A stretch of DNA of 21,688 nucleotides from an uncultured Ruminococcus sp. GTDB lineage: Bacteria > Bacillota > Clostridia > Oscillospirales > CAG-272. The notes under the pieces were generated by a model, which ran no database searches, was not told the DNA's origin, and saw nothing but the letters and a program-made list of their open reading frames with translations. Both the position numbers and the translations under genes were made by a program. Position 1 is the first letter of the stretch, and each line of letters opens with the position of its first letter. The DNA lies in NCBI GenBank assembly GCA_902782785.1, contig CACZOH010000019.1:1-21688 (forward strand), in the 5' to 3' direction. Positions 8,422-15,166 of the stretch are shown here, in pieces.

Positions 8422-8457
8422 AAAAAAGAACTGTCGCCGCGGCGGCAGTTCTTTTTT
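8422..8457 (+). terminator. Intrinsic terminator of the DUF1508 gene
   Basis: The stem pairs AAAAAAGAACTG(T)CGCC with GGCGGCAGTTCTTTTTT (one G-T wobble) around a short GC loop, ending in a T run. It begins 10 bases after the stop codon, and the A and T tracts would let it work in both directions. Confidence 0.9.
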
Positions 8458-8462
8458 GCGGA

Positions 8463-8540
8463 ATTTGGGGGTTCCCGCCCCTCAAAACCCCCAAACCCCC
8501 TGTTCCCCTCCCTCAATCTCCAAAGAGATTGAGGGGGCGC
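8463..8540 (+). repeat. C-rich intergenic repeat, copy A
   Basis: A GC-rich non-coding element. Bases 8487-8511 are the exact reverse complement of 9988-10012 (25 of 25), and similarity extends on the outer side to about 8464. It is followed by a perfect 11-bp hairpin (8510-8520 with 8525-8535, loop CAAA). With copy B it brackets the HTH-TPR gene. It looks like a member of a dispersed family of intergenic repeats; mobility is not shown. Confidence 0.75.
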
Positions 8541-8637
8541 GGCGGAAAACCTCTATTTTCTCTCGTATTACACGAATACCGGTTGAAATTCGTTTTATAA
8601 TTCTCTCAACAAGCGAACTGATTCAAACACATGATTA

Positions 8638-8666
8638 TTGACTTTCATCTTATTGCACGGTATAAT
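8638..8666 (+). promoter_or_regulatory. SigA-type promoter for the HTH-TPR regulator
   Basis: TTGACT (8638-8643), 17 bases, TATAAT (8661-8666). It is followed 9 bases later by an 8-bp palindrome TCAGCTGA, which could be an operator for the regulator itself; that last point is a guess. Confidence 0.75.
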
Positions 8667-8711
8667 GTACACGTCAGCTGATAATAAATTTTATTTCTGA
8701 GGTATTTTATT

Positions 8712-9707
8712 ATGGTACTTAAAATAGGTAATGCAATTAAAAAACTTCGAGTTGAACGAGGAATCACGCAAGAAGAACTAGCAAACAGAATGGGCGTTTC
8801 TTTTCAAGCAGTCTCAAAATGGGAAACAAACGCAACGACGCCGGATATCGCAATTCTTCCTCAGCTCGCATTGTTTTTCGGCGTCAGCATAGATGCGCTG
8901 TTTTCGATGAATCAAGATGATTATACCAAGCGAATCAGCAAAATGATCCGGGATGAGTATTCGATAGCTCCCGAAAACTTTTTGTGGGCGGAAAGATACC
9001 TTAAGGGCTTATTAAGCGAAGAAATACAGAACAACAACGCTCGCGTTCTTCTCGTAGAGTTGTACGAACATCGGGAAAACAGGGATTCTCTTGCATGCGG
9101 GCGGCTCTGTGAAGAAGGGCTGTTGATCGAGCCCTCGAATGTCGCCCTGATAGGAAAACTGACAAGGATAAGAGAGATGCGAGACGAATCGGATCGTTTG
9201 ACAGATTTTTTAGAGGCGCTGTATTCAAAAAACAAGCAGAACGAGATTCTTGCAGAGACGCTGATAACGGCATATATCAAAAACGGCAGATGCGACGATG
9301 CAGCTTCGCTTATGCTTACGTTGAAGCAGAGACCTATGTTTGATATTTATCGCGGAGACATAGAACTTGCAACCGGACGCAAAGATAAGGCGGTCGAAAT
9401 TTGGCGTTCCGTAGTAACAGCAAATAAAAGCGACAGCAGATTAGTTTTTGAAATCGCGGAAAGATTCAAAAAAATCGGTGATACGGATACAGCTTTGCAG
9501 CTATATCAACAATCATATGAGGCGGCTTCTGCTCCGAAAGAATTGGATGCGCTTTACGCTCAAGCGTTTCTGTATGCCAAGATTAAAAAGAATGCCGATG
9601 CAATTGTCGTATGGAAAAAGATTATCAAATCTCTTGCCGATGATTACGGGATAAAAGCTGGCGAGTGCGTCGACTGGGTAAAAAGAGAAATTCAAAAATT
9701 AAGCTGA
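8712..9707 (+). CDS. XRE-family HTH regulator with TPR-like C-terminal region
   Basis: Probable cytoplasmic transcription regulator of 331 residues. The N-terminal HTH_XRE domain (about 5-62) has the hallmark ITQEELANRMGVSFQAVSKWE, where the recognition helix sits, followed by PDIAILPQLALFFGVSIDALF. Residues from about 90 on are helical repeats of TPR type (for example AVEIWRSVVTANKSDSRLVFEIAERF and TALQLYQQSYEAA), like peptide-sensing or protein-sensing XRE-TPR regulators of Firmicutes. The ATG follows TGAGG at nine bases. Monocistronic: own promoter, own terminator. Its codon use is less GC-rich than the genes to the left, and it lies between inverted repeat copies, so it may have been acquired. 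Target and ligand are unknown. Confidence 0.85.
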   Translation: MVLKIGNAIKKLRVERGITQEELANRMGVSFQAVSKWETNATTPDIAILPQLALFFGVSIDALFSMNQDDYTKRISKMIRDEYSIAPENFLWAERYLKGLLSEEIQNNNARVLLVELYEHRENRDSLACGRLCEEGLLIEPSNVALIGKLTRIREMRDESDRLTDFLEALYSKNKQNEILAETLITAYIKNGRCDDAASLMLTLKQRPMFDIYRGDIELATGRKDKAVEIWRSVVTANKSDSRLVFEIAERFKKIGDTDTALQLYQQSYEAASAPKELDALYAQAFLYAKIKKNADAIVVWKKIIKSLADDYGIKAGECVDWVKREIQKLS

Positions 9708-9739
9708 TAGGTTTAATATTTACAACCCGATATAAAAAG

Positions 9740-9785
9740 AGCGGTAACAGAGTTTAAGAATTGATATCTGTTACCGCTTTTGTGT
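9740..9785 (+). terminator. Intrinsic terminator of the HTH-TPR gene
   Basis: Perfect 12-bp stem AGCGGTAACAGA (9740-9751) with TCTGTTACCGCT (9767-9778), a 15-base loop and a T-rich tail, 33 bases after the stop codon. Confidence 0.85.
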
Positions 9786-9799
9786 ATTGCGAAACGCGC

Positions 9800-10037
9800 C
9801 GCTCTTGAGGGCTCCCCGCCCGTGAACCCCCGAAAGCTCGACAAGCTCGTTTTCGGGGAACCCCCAGTCGCCCCCACCTACCGCCCCCAAACCCCCGCCT
9901 CCTCCCCCGAACTTTCGGGGGCTTTTGCGGCGACAGCCGTGCGCGCGGGTGTCCCCCCACTACACCGCGCGCCGCCCCTTTTTTAATGGAGGGGAACAGG
10001 GGGTTTGGGGGTCTAAAGGGGTGGGCGACCCCCAAAG
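9800..10037 (-). repeat. C/G-rich intergenic repeat block including copy B
   Basis: Very GC-rich non-coding stretch with several hairpins, for example CCCCCGAA-CT-TTCGGGGG near 9904-9921 and a longer CCCCCGAAA / TTTTCGGGG pairing near 9826-9859. Bases 9988-10012 are an exact inverted copy of 8487-8511; the outer flank to about 10037 also resembles copy A. The blocks probably belong to one repeat family. No credible ORF lies within: frames open here only because of base composition. Confidence 0.65.
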
Positions 10038-10060
10038 AACGTCGGTGAAGCCGACACCTT

Positions 10061-10153
10061 TTATTGCTTTTTAAACGCCGGATTATATGCGTAATAATTC
10101 TTGCTGTTCAGATCGTCGCGCACCATTCCGAGAGCCTTGCCGAATCGCTGGAG
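10061..10153 (-). pseudogene. cotJC: 3' remnant of a cotJC (spore coat Mn-catalase family) gene
   Basis: The minus strand encodes about 31 codons matching the C-terminal end of the CotJC at 12835: QRFGKALGMVRDDL, then NSKNYYAYNPAFK before a TAA at 10061-10063. DNA identity to the other copy is high but with many synonymous and some amino-acid changes, so it is a paralogue remnant and not a recent duplication. The match stops at about 10153, next to a GC-rich repeat; everything upstream, including all metal ligands, is missing. It cannot be functional. Confidence 0.85.
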
Positions 10154-10167
10154 GCATATTCGGAAAG

Positions 10168-10256
10168 GCTCCTCCTCTGGGGGAGCTGTCGCCGTCAGGG
10201 GTTCCCCGACGCGAACTTGAGAGCGTTGGGGGTTCACGTAAGGCGACTGAGGGAGT
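10168..10256 (+). repeat. Structured GC-rich intergenic repeat
   Basis: A GCTCC / GGAGC hairpin (10168-10172 with 10182-10186), then GTCGCC (10188-10193) pairing with GGCGAC (10242-10247) around an inner GC-rich segment, ending in TGAGGGAG. The arrangement resembles dispersed intergenic repeats common in gut Clostridia. It abuts the broken end of the cotJC remnant, so its arrival or a recombination at it may have caused the truncation. Confidence 0.55.
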
Positions 10257-10291
10257 TTTTGTTCTTCAGGCTGTTTTTAACCAAATTTTTC

Positions 10292-10328
10292 GGGGCTGCC
10301 GCAAAATACCGAATTTTGCGGCAGCCCC
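10292..10328. terminator. Strong hairpin downstream of the anti-sigma-like gene remnant
   Basis: A perfect 16-bp stem (10292-10307 with 10313-10328) around the loop ACCGA. The T-rich tail (TTGTAATTTTT) lies on the plus side, so as drawn it would terminate best rightward. It starts 18 bases beyond the TGA that closes the in-frame extension at 10346, so it may also mark the 3' end of that minus-strand gene. Confidence 0.65.
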
Positions 10329-10345
10329 TTGTAATTTTTAAAATA

Positions 10346-10678
10346 TCAGTGATTGTGTATTCCGTCGCCGTTAAAGACCTTGCGAGTCCTCATCCATACA
10401 TTGTTTTCGTAAAAGCTTATTCCTGCGCCATATCTGTACAGCTGATATTCTTCCTCGACATAAAGGTCTCCGGCCATCCAAAGTTTATAGTACTCATTTG
10501 CTTCGTCATGTATCATGTTAAACGTTTCAATCAGTATTTCCTCAGGCAGGTTGTATTTTGCACGGAAGTCATCGCCGGAAAAACGAATACGTACGGGAGG
10601 GTCGGAAGTAACAGGCGCATCTGTAACCGGCTCAGCGGTCGACGTGATTTCCGCAGGAGAAATCTCCTCCCCCGTATC
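10346..10678 (-). pseudogene. In-frame continuation past the stop of the anti-sigma-like protein
   Basis: Directly after the TAA at 10679-10681, in the same frame, 110 sense codons follow before TGA at 10346-10348. The composition is protein-like: a Thr/Pro/Glu-rich linker (ISPAEITSTAEPVTDAPVTS) and then a mixed domain with FRAKYNLPEEILIETFNMIH and NNVWMRTRKVF. No start codon with an SD is seen at its head. The simplest reading is that the upstream gene once encoded about 465 residues and was cut by a nonsense mutation. Stop readthrough is possible but unproven. A hairpin follows the final TGA. Confidence 0.6.
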
Positions 10679-11743
10679 TTACTGATAGTATTGACTATGG
10701 GCAAGATCCCAATAATCGGGTGCGAAATAATCGTCGATTGTATGCCGGTCGAATTCGATCTCGCCGCGTAAATACTGACACCACGGGTTGCTGTAATAAT
10801 CAGCAATATACGGATCTTTATAAAACAGCGGTTCGCCGTTTTCATCAACGTCGCCGAAATAAATCGAAACGAACCTATATAAAAGCGCCGGATTTATACG
10901 TTTACAGTCGAAATCATATCCTTTGACCGAAACGAAGGCCGGTCTTTCGCGTCCGGTGTTGTACGCTTCGCCCGAGTCTTTATCAAAGACCGCCGCGTTA
11001 AGAGTTCCGTTTGAACAGCCGTCTTTATATCTGAACTTTACCTTTGTCGTAACTGAAGTCTCGTTTCCGAAATTCAATTCGATAATTTCGTCTGATATAA
11101 GATCTATGCTTTCCGATGGGGAGAGCCTCAATATAAATTCGTTTTTATCTGCAGAGTCTTTGAATTTACCGGTGAATCCGGAAATCAGTTTGTATACCGT
11201 TATATCGTATTCAATGAAATCTTTATGCTCCGTACACGTTATATCATATTGTCTCAACCGTTCTTTTGCGTATTCTTTTGCTTTTTCGCTCAGATTCATT
11301 ACGTCGATCATCGGGATATTTATATATTCTTCGCCGTCTTTAACGACTCTTTGAAACGATACGGTAAATTGACTCGATTCTTTTTGAGGTTTATTGCCTT
11401 TGCCGACGATCTGATCCACGATCGCAGCCTCTTTTAAGACTTGTTCCGGATCGGTTTCCGCGGTTGCGTTCGGTTCTGTTTTTATCGGTTCCGATGATGT
11501 CGGTGTTTCTTCCGTTTCACCGTCGGTCCGCGTCGTCTCGATCATAGCGGTATCGGGAATATCGACCGGCTGATCCGCCCGGCTTGCGATCATTATCAAG
11601 CCGACGGGGATTGTGGTCACGAGTATCACCGCCGCGGCGATCACGGCGATGAGCGACAGACGGCGCTTGTTCGATTCTTTTTTCTTATCATACTCCGCTT
11701 TGCGCGATATGAGCGCGGCGGCGGTCTCTTCATATGTCTTCAT
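10679..11743 (-). CDS. Membrane-anchored partner of an ECF sigma factor (anti-sigma-like), possibly truncated
   Basis: The 354 residues have a basic cytoplasmic N-terminus (1-28), one membrane helix (about 29-53, AVIAAAVILVTTIPVGLIMIA region), a Thr/Glu/Pro-rich extracytoplasmic linker (about 57-100) and a folded outer region of unknown family. The start ATG at 11743 overlaps the 3' end of the ECF sigma gene by 14 bases, in a different frame, with AAGGAGGAG upstream. Such coupling is typical of sigma/anti-sigma pairs, and the role is inferred from that. No recognisable zinc-type anti-sigma motif is seen in the short N-terminus. The frame continues 110 codons beyond its TAA, so the present product may lack a C-terminal domain. 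Confidence 0.7.
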   Translation of the reverse strand: MKTYEETAAALISRKAEYDKKKESNKRRLSLIAVIAAAVILVTTIPVGLIMIASRADQPVDIPDTAMIETTRTDGETEETPTSSEPIKTEPNATAETDPEQVLKEAAIVDQIVGKGNKPQKESSQFTVSFQRVVKDGEEYINIPMIDVMNLSEKAKEYAKERLRQYDITCTEHKDFIEYDITVYKLISGFTGKFKDSADKNEFILRLSPSESIDLISDEIIELNFGNETSVTTKVKFRYKDGCSNGTLNAAVFDKDSGEAYNTGRERPAFVSVKGYDFDCKRINPALLYRFVSIYFGDVDENGEPLFYKDPYIADYYSNPWCQYLRGEIEFDRHTIDDYFAPDYWDLAHSQYYQ

Positions 11744-12281
11744 TCGTATAGCCCTCCTCCTTCATGAGTTTGCGCAGCTCGGCGCGTATGCGGGAAAGCG
11801 AAGTATATACGCTCGCCTCGCTTTTGCCGGTTATCTTCGATATCTGTTTTGCGTCAAACTCTTCAAAATACGAAAACCATATAAGCTCGTATTTTTCGGG
11901 GCTCAGCTTCAATAAACATCTGTACAGGGCTTTTTTTATCTCGCTTTTGAAAAAAACATCTTCAAACGATTCGTCAGCCTGTTTGTCCGGCAGATCGGTG
12001 TAAACGATCCGCTTATCACGGCGGAGCTTGTCGTACGCGATGCTTCTGCCGACGCCGTAAAGCCAGGTGCGAAAAGAAGCGTTGTCGAGCTTTAAGTATT
12101 TCGGTTTTTTCGTGATCAGCCTGAAAAACGTATCTTCGGCAATATCCTCCGCCGTCGGCATATCTCCGACGATACCGTTTATATACAGTATCAGCCCGTC
12201 GCGGTATTCGCGCATAAGCTCGACCAGAGCGTCATTGTCGCCCTTCAGATATTTCAGATAATATTCCGCGCCTTTATCCAT
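11730..12281 (-). CDS. ECF-type RNA polymerase sigma factor
   Basis: Extracytoplasmic-function sigma factor of 183 residues. Region 2 (about 20-90) contains the -10 recognition helix around AEDIAEDTFFRLITKKP, with the RTWLYGVGRSIAYDKLRRDKR stretch just after. Region 4 (about 115-175) has the HTH pattern LSPEKYELIWFSYFEEFDAK followed by QISKITGKSEASVYTSLSRIRAELRKLM. The ATG at 12281 is preceded by GGAGA. It would direct RNA polymerase to a small regulon under control of the overlapping membrane protein; the target promoters are not known. The perfect minus-strand SigA promoter at 12631 probably drives it, across the relic of a small ORF. Confidence 0.92.
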   Translation of the reverse strand: MDKGAEYYLKYLKGDNDALVELMREYRDGLILYINGIVGDMPTAEDIAEDTFFRLITKKPKYLKLDNASFRTWLYGVGRSIAYDKLRRDKRIVYTDLPDKQADESFEDVFFKSEIKKALYRCLLKLSPEKYELIWFSYFEEFDAKQISKITGKSEASVYTSLSRIRAELRKLMKEEGYTNEDI

Positions 12282-12401
12282 AATTCTTCTCCGAGTTCTG
12301 CAGTTCTCTGACCATTAAACGGACGAAAATGAAAAACCTTACACGTTTTTGAAGAATTTTCCGCAGAGTATAATATGCCGTAAGTTTTCTCATGCAGCGA
12401 T

Positions 12402-12599
12402 TCACGAATCGCCCGTATAAATGCGCGAAGCGCAATTAGCGGCCGACGTATCAGCAGTATCAGACTGCAAGCCGGACCCGTTAGTGACGTCATCGCCGGG
12501 TTTTTGTGAAAACGGCTTATATATCATTAAGAATACAAAAAGTGCAATAATAAGCAATACGGGAATTGCAATCAACAGTATTTTATTTATCTTTTTTAT
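12402..12599 (-). pseudogene. Relic of a small membrane-anchored peptide, start codon lost
   Basis: From an ATA at 12599 the minus strand reads 65 codons: KKINKILLIAIPVLLIIALF, continuing into a further short hydrophobic stretch, then a Gly/Asp/Ser/Thr-rich tail, ending at TGA (12402-12404). GAGG lies six bases before the ATA, exactly where an SD for an ATG would be, and a perfect promoter lies just upstream. This looks like an M-to-I start mutation. The last codons overlap a short inverted repeat (GCGATTC-AC-GAATCGC, 12398-12413), so the 3' end may be replaced too. The original function is unknown; position suggests a member of the sigma-factor operon. Confidence 0.5.
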
Positions 12600-12630
12600 G
12601 GCTGCCTCAGTTGTCTTATTTTTCGATTAT

Positions 12631-12659
12631 ATTATAATATCAGATTTGTAAAATGTCAA
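12631..12659 (-). promoter_or_regulatory. Perfect SigA promoter upstream of the ECF sigma operon
   Basis: Minus strand: TTGACA (12659-12654), a 17-base spacer, TATAAT (12636-12631). Full consensus. It points to the small-peptide relic and the ECF sigma gene; the leader to the sigma ATG would be about 340 bases. Confidence 0.8.
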
Positions 12660-12702
12660 TAAAAAAATACAAAGAGTCTGTCGCGTCAAGTGAGGCAAAA
12701 AT

Positions 12703-12796
12703 GAAGAAAGCAGGCAAAAACCTTGAAAAAAGGCTCGCCTGTTTTCTTCTTCTGCGGTATAACGCAGCGGCAAAACAAACGCTCTGTAATACCGCA
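12703..12796. terminator. Two hairpins between cotJC and the sigma operon
   Basis: The first hairpin pairs GAAAGCAGGC with GCCTGTTTTC (about 12706-12745) and has flanking A and T tracts. The second pairs TGCGGTAT (12753-12760) with ATACCGCA (12789-12796), with a further imperfect inner stem. Both lie just after the minus-strand cotJC stop and probably end its transcription. Apart from these and the relic ORF, the 553 bases between the sigma gene and cotJC hold nothing recognisable. Confidence 0.55.
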
Positions 12797-12834
12797 ATGA
12801 TAAAGAAAAATCAAGTGTTTACGGGAAGTCTTTT

Positions 12835-13257
12835 TTATCTTCCCTTGAACGCGGGATTGTACGCGTAATAATTTTTGCGGTCAAGTCCGTCGCGTACCAT
12901 TCCGAGAGCCTCGCCGAAGCGTTGGAAGTGGACTATCTCGCGCTCGCGCAGAAACCGTATCGGGTCGATTATATCGGGATCGTCGACGAGGTTCAGAATA
13001 TTATCGTAAGTCACGCGCGCCTTCTGCTCAGCCGCCATATCCTCGACAAGATCGGCTATCGGGTCACCCTTCGACTGCATGAAAGCCGCCGTATACGGCG
13101 TGCCCGACGCCGCCTGCGGATACACGCCGAGCGTGTGATCGACAAAATACGTGTCAAAGCCCTCTTTTATTATCTGCTCCGCCGTAAGATCCGAGGTGAG
13201 CTGATAAAGTATCGCGCCTATTATCTCAAGATGCGCCAGCTCCTCTGTACCTATTGA
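12835..13257 (-). pseudogene. cotJC: cotJC, spore coat Mn-catalase-family protein, missing its 5' part
   Basis: CotJC is a spore inner-coat protein related to manganese catalases. The minus strand keeps roughly the last 140 codons, starting at IGTEELAHLEIIG, where the family normally has about 60 further residues upstream. Retained landmarks: TEELAHLE (Glu and His metal ligands), YFVDHTLGVYPQ, SKGDPIADLVEDMAAEQKAR, DDPDIIDPIRFLREREIVHF (a later His ligand) and the terminal NYYAYNPAFK. The first Glu ligand is in the lost part. Homology stops abruptly at 13252-13257, exactly at the promoter of the recombinase gene. An in-frame ATG at 13260 has no SD. The rest of cotJC, with cotJA/cotJB, would be expected beyond the far end of the inserted element, outside this window. 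Confidence 0.88.
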
Positions 13258-13282
13258 CATTTTATTTTGTTTATGATATAAT
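13254..13282 (+). promoter_or_regulatory. Perfect SigA promoter at the left end of the recombinase element
   Basis: TTGACA (13254-13259), 17 bases, TATAAT (13277-13282) preceded by TGA (extended -10). It fires inward to the recombinase. The -35 overlaps the point where cotJC homology ends. Confidence 0.85.
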
Positions 13283-13311
13283 AGGGGCGTAAAGCAATAA
13301 AGCTCACGCGG

Positions 13312-13343
13312 TCTCATATACTGTAATATTACAGTATATGAGA
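13312..13343. promoter_or_regulatory. Perfect 32-bp palindrome, probable operator
   Basis: The left half TCTCATATACTGTAAT is followed immediately by its exact reverse complement, with no spacer. It lies 30 bases after the -10 of the recombinase promoter and just before the first ORF. There is no T run, so it is not a terminator. An operator for a dimeric repressor is the favoured reading; a recombination site or cruciform is possible. Confidence 0.7.
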
Positions 13344-13352
13344 GTATTGTTG

Positions 13353-13538
13353 ATGATACTTAATCCCGAAAAACTGCCGGTAAACGAAGATGCGGCAAAG
13401 ACGGTCGCCGCATTACTTAAAGGATTGATAAAAATAAGGACGGACGCAAATGGAATTAACGATAACAAGAGCGAAGAAAACGATACCGTCGGAAAAGAAG
13501 CTGAGAGTATGCGCGTACTGCCGCGTATCGACGGATAA
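13353..13538 (+). CDS. Small ORF overlapping the recombinase start
   Basis: A 61-residue ORF starting MILNPEKLPVNEDAAKTVAA, whose last 89 bases overlap the recombinase gene in another frame. The ATG at 13353 is preferred to the one at 13338 because GAGAG (13340-13344) lies eight bases before it. The N-terminal half looks like a small helical protein; the C-terminal half is only a frame-shadow of the recombinase. Not recognised. It may be a regulatory or coupling peptide translated ahead of the recombinase, or a chance ORF. Confidence 0.4.
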   Translation: MILNPEKLPVNEDAAKTVAALLKGLIKIRTDANGINDNKSEENDTVGKEAESMRVLPRIDG

Positions 13539-15126
13539 AACGGACCAGTGGAATTCTCTCGAATCGCAGAAGAAGTTTTTTGAGACAGAATTCGAACGCA
13601 ATCCGGATTGGGTCCCCTGCGGCGTTTACGCGGACGAGGGCATCAGCGGCACGACGCTTGAAAAGCGCGACGCGTTCAACGAAATGATAAGACGCGCCAA
13701 AGCGGGTGAGATAGACCTCATCGTCACAAAAGAGGTCTCGCGTTTTTCGAGAAATCTCGTTGATACGATAACCATCATCAATGATCTCGCAAAGCGCGGC
13801 GTATATGTTTATTTTCTCTCCGACCGCATAAACACCGCCGTCCCCGAGGAGCGGGACAGGCTCGACCAGCTCGCGCTTTACGCTCAGCAGGAATCGAAGC
13901 GCACCTCGACCCGCGTCAGATGGGGACAAAGCCGCTGTATGGAGCGCGGCGTCGTTTTCGGGCGAAAAGAATTGTACGGTTACAATATCATCCGCGAAGG
14001 AAAAGGAAAACAGACTTTTGAAATAATAGAGGAAGAGGCTGAGACCGTACGCAGAATATTCGGCTGGTACGCGGACGGCGACGGCACCCACGTTATAGCC
14101 AAACGGCTCGAGCAGATGGGCGTGAAAAGCAAATACAAAAACGGTTGGTCAAACACAGTTATCCTCCGCATACTGCGGCAGGAAAAATACGTCGGCGATC
14201 TGGCGCAGGGAAAAACGTACACGCCGGACCCGATGTCACACAAAAAACAGTACAACCGCGGCGAATCGGACAGCTACTACATTAAAGACCACCACCCCGA
14301 AGCCGCGATTATCGACCGCGGACTCTGGGACAAGGTCCAAAGTTTGCTTGAGAAAAACGCGCCGTCCGACGAGGTAAAGGCGAAGCATAACAACCGCTAC
14401 TGGCTCTCCGGCAAAGTCTTCTGCGGCATATGCGGCAGCCGGTACGTTTCATTTACGAAAAAGCAGGTGAACACGCCGTATAAAGCGTGGATATGCTTTG
14501 CAAACCATGAGCGCGGCAAAAGAAAGACCGTCACAAACGATTTGGGCGAGAGCGTGACCGTCGGTTGCGACGCAAAGCGCGTGAACGAAAAAGTGTTGAC
14601 GTTAGCCCTGCACGATATACTGACCGTGTTTTTGCGGAGAGCAAAAGACGGTATGGTCGATGAAATACTGGGAAGCGTCAAAGAACTGCAGTCGGGAAAA
14701 TCAAACGAAAAACAGCTTCAGAAGCTGCAGTCGGATCTCGATAGACTGAACGAAAGAAAAAGCAGGCTGCTTGACGTCCTGCTTGACGGCGTTATAACAA
14801 AAGACGAATACAATAAGAAGCATAAAGAGCTGTGCAAAAAGACAGACGAGATACAGGATAAAATAAAAGAATATAAAAACGATGATAAAGTCAAAGCGGA
14901 AACGGCGGCGCTGTATGAGTTCAAACGGTCCGTTGAAGAAATGGCGGCGCTTAAGGACGAGGAGATAAACGAACAGCTTTACGCACGCGTGACGGAAAAG
15001 ATAATCGTCCATCCCGAAAACGTCCTCGAATTCCGCCTCCGCTTCTACCCCGCCCCGATATTCCTTCAATACCGCACAACAGGCAAAGGCGAAAACTTCG
15101 ACGCCGAGTTCACCGTTATCACGTAA
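13450..15126 (+). CDS. Large serine recombinase (site-specific integrase/excisionase type)
   Basis: Cuts and rejoins DNA at att sites through a 5'-phosphoserine link, driving integration and excision of a mobile element. The 558 residues contain the resolvase catalytic domain (about 18-160) with CAYCRVSTD (nucleophile Ser27) and the SRFSRN motif (97-102). Next come the Recombinase domain (about 170-300, NGWSNTVILRILRQEKYVGD), a zinc ribbon (FCGICGS at 324-330, with Cys349 and Cys373 as further candidate ligands), a Lys/Glu-rich coiled coil (about 408-500) and a C-terminal beta segment. The ATG has AAGGA nine bases upstream. Its promoter starts at the broken end of cotJC, placing this gene at the left end of an element inserted in a sporulation gene. 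Full length and apparently intact. Confidence 0.94.
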   Translation: MELTITRAKKTIPSEKKLRVCAYCRVSTDKTDQWNSLESQKKFFETEFERNPDWVPCGVYADEGISGTTLEKRDAFNEMIRRAKAGEIDLIVTKEVSRFSRNLVDTITIINDLAKRGVYVYFLSDRINTAVPEERDRLDQLALYAQQESKRTSTRVRWGQSRCMERGVVFGRKELYGYNIIREGKGKQTFEIIEEEAETVRRIFGWYADGDGTHVIAKRLEQMGVKSKYKNGWSNTVILRILRQEKYVGDLAQGKTYTPDPMSHKKQYNRGESDSYYIKDHHPEAAIIDRGLWDKVQSLLEKNAPSDEVKAKHNNRYWLSGKVFCGICGSRYVSFTKKQVNTPYKAWICFANHERGKRKTVTNDLGESVTVGCDAKRVNEKVLTLALHDILTVFLRRAKDGMVDEILGSVKELQSGKSNEKQLQKLQSDLDRLNERKSRLLDVLLDGVITKDEYNKKHKELCKKTDEIQDKIKEYKNDDKVKAETAALYEFKRSVEEMAALKDEEINEQLYARVTEKIIVHPENVLEFRLRFYPAPIFLQYRTTGKGENFDAEFTVIT

Positions 15127-15166
15127 TGTTATAGTTTAAACGAAACAATCAAAGGAGTAAAACGCT

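Noticed and set aside
9780..10035. Open frames on both strands in the GC-rich repeat block
   Set aside because: Proline/arginine/glycine-rich translations from repeat composition, no SD, full of hairpins.
10064..10771. Long plus-strand ORF across 10.1-10.8 kb
   Set aside because: It spans the cotJC remnant, a repeat, a strong hairpin and the antisense of the anti-sigma gene; no coherent protein features.
12254..12493. 79-codon minus-strand ORF upstream of the sigma gene
   Set aside because: No SD, Arg/Ile-rich chance composition, overlaps the sigma start and competes with the better-supported membrane-peptide relic in another frame.
13312..13343. 32-bp palindrome as a transcription terminator
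   Set aside because: AT-rich, spacerless, no T tract, and located downstream of a promoter but before the genes it would silence; an operator is more plausible.
13456..14091. Long minus-strand ORF inside the recombinase gene
   Set aside because: It is antisense to a clear recombinase with all domains, has no family features, and is open by codon bias.
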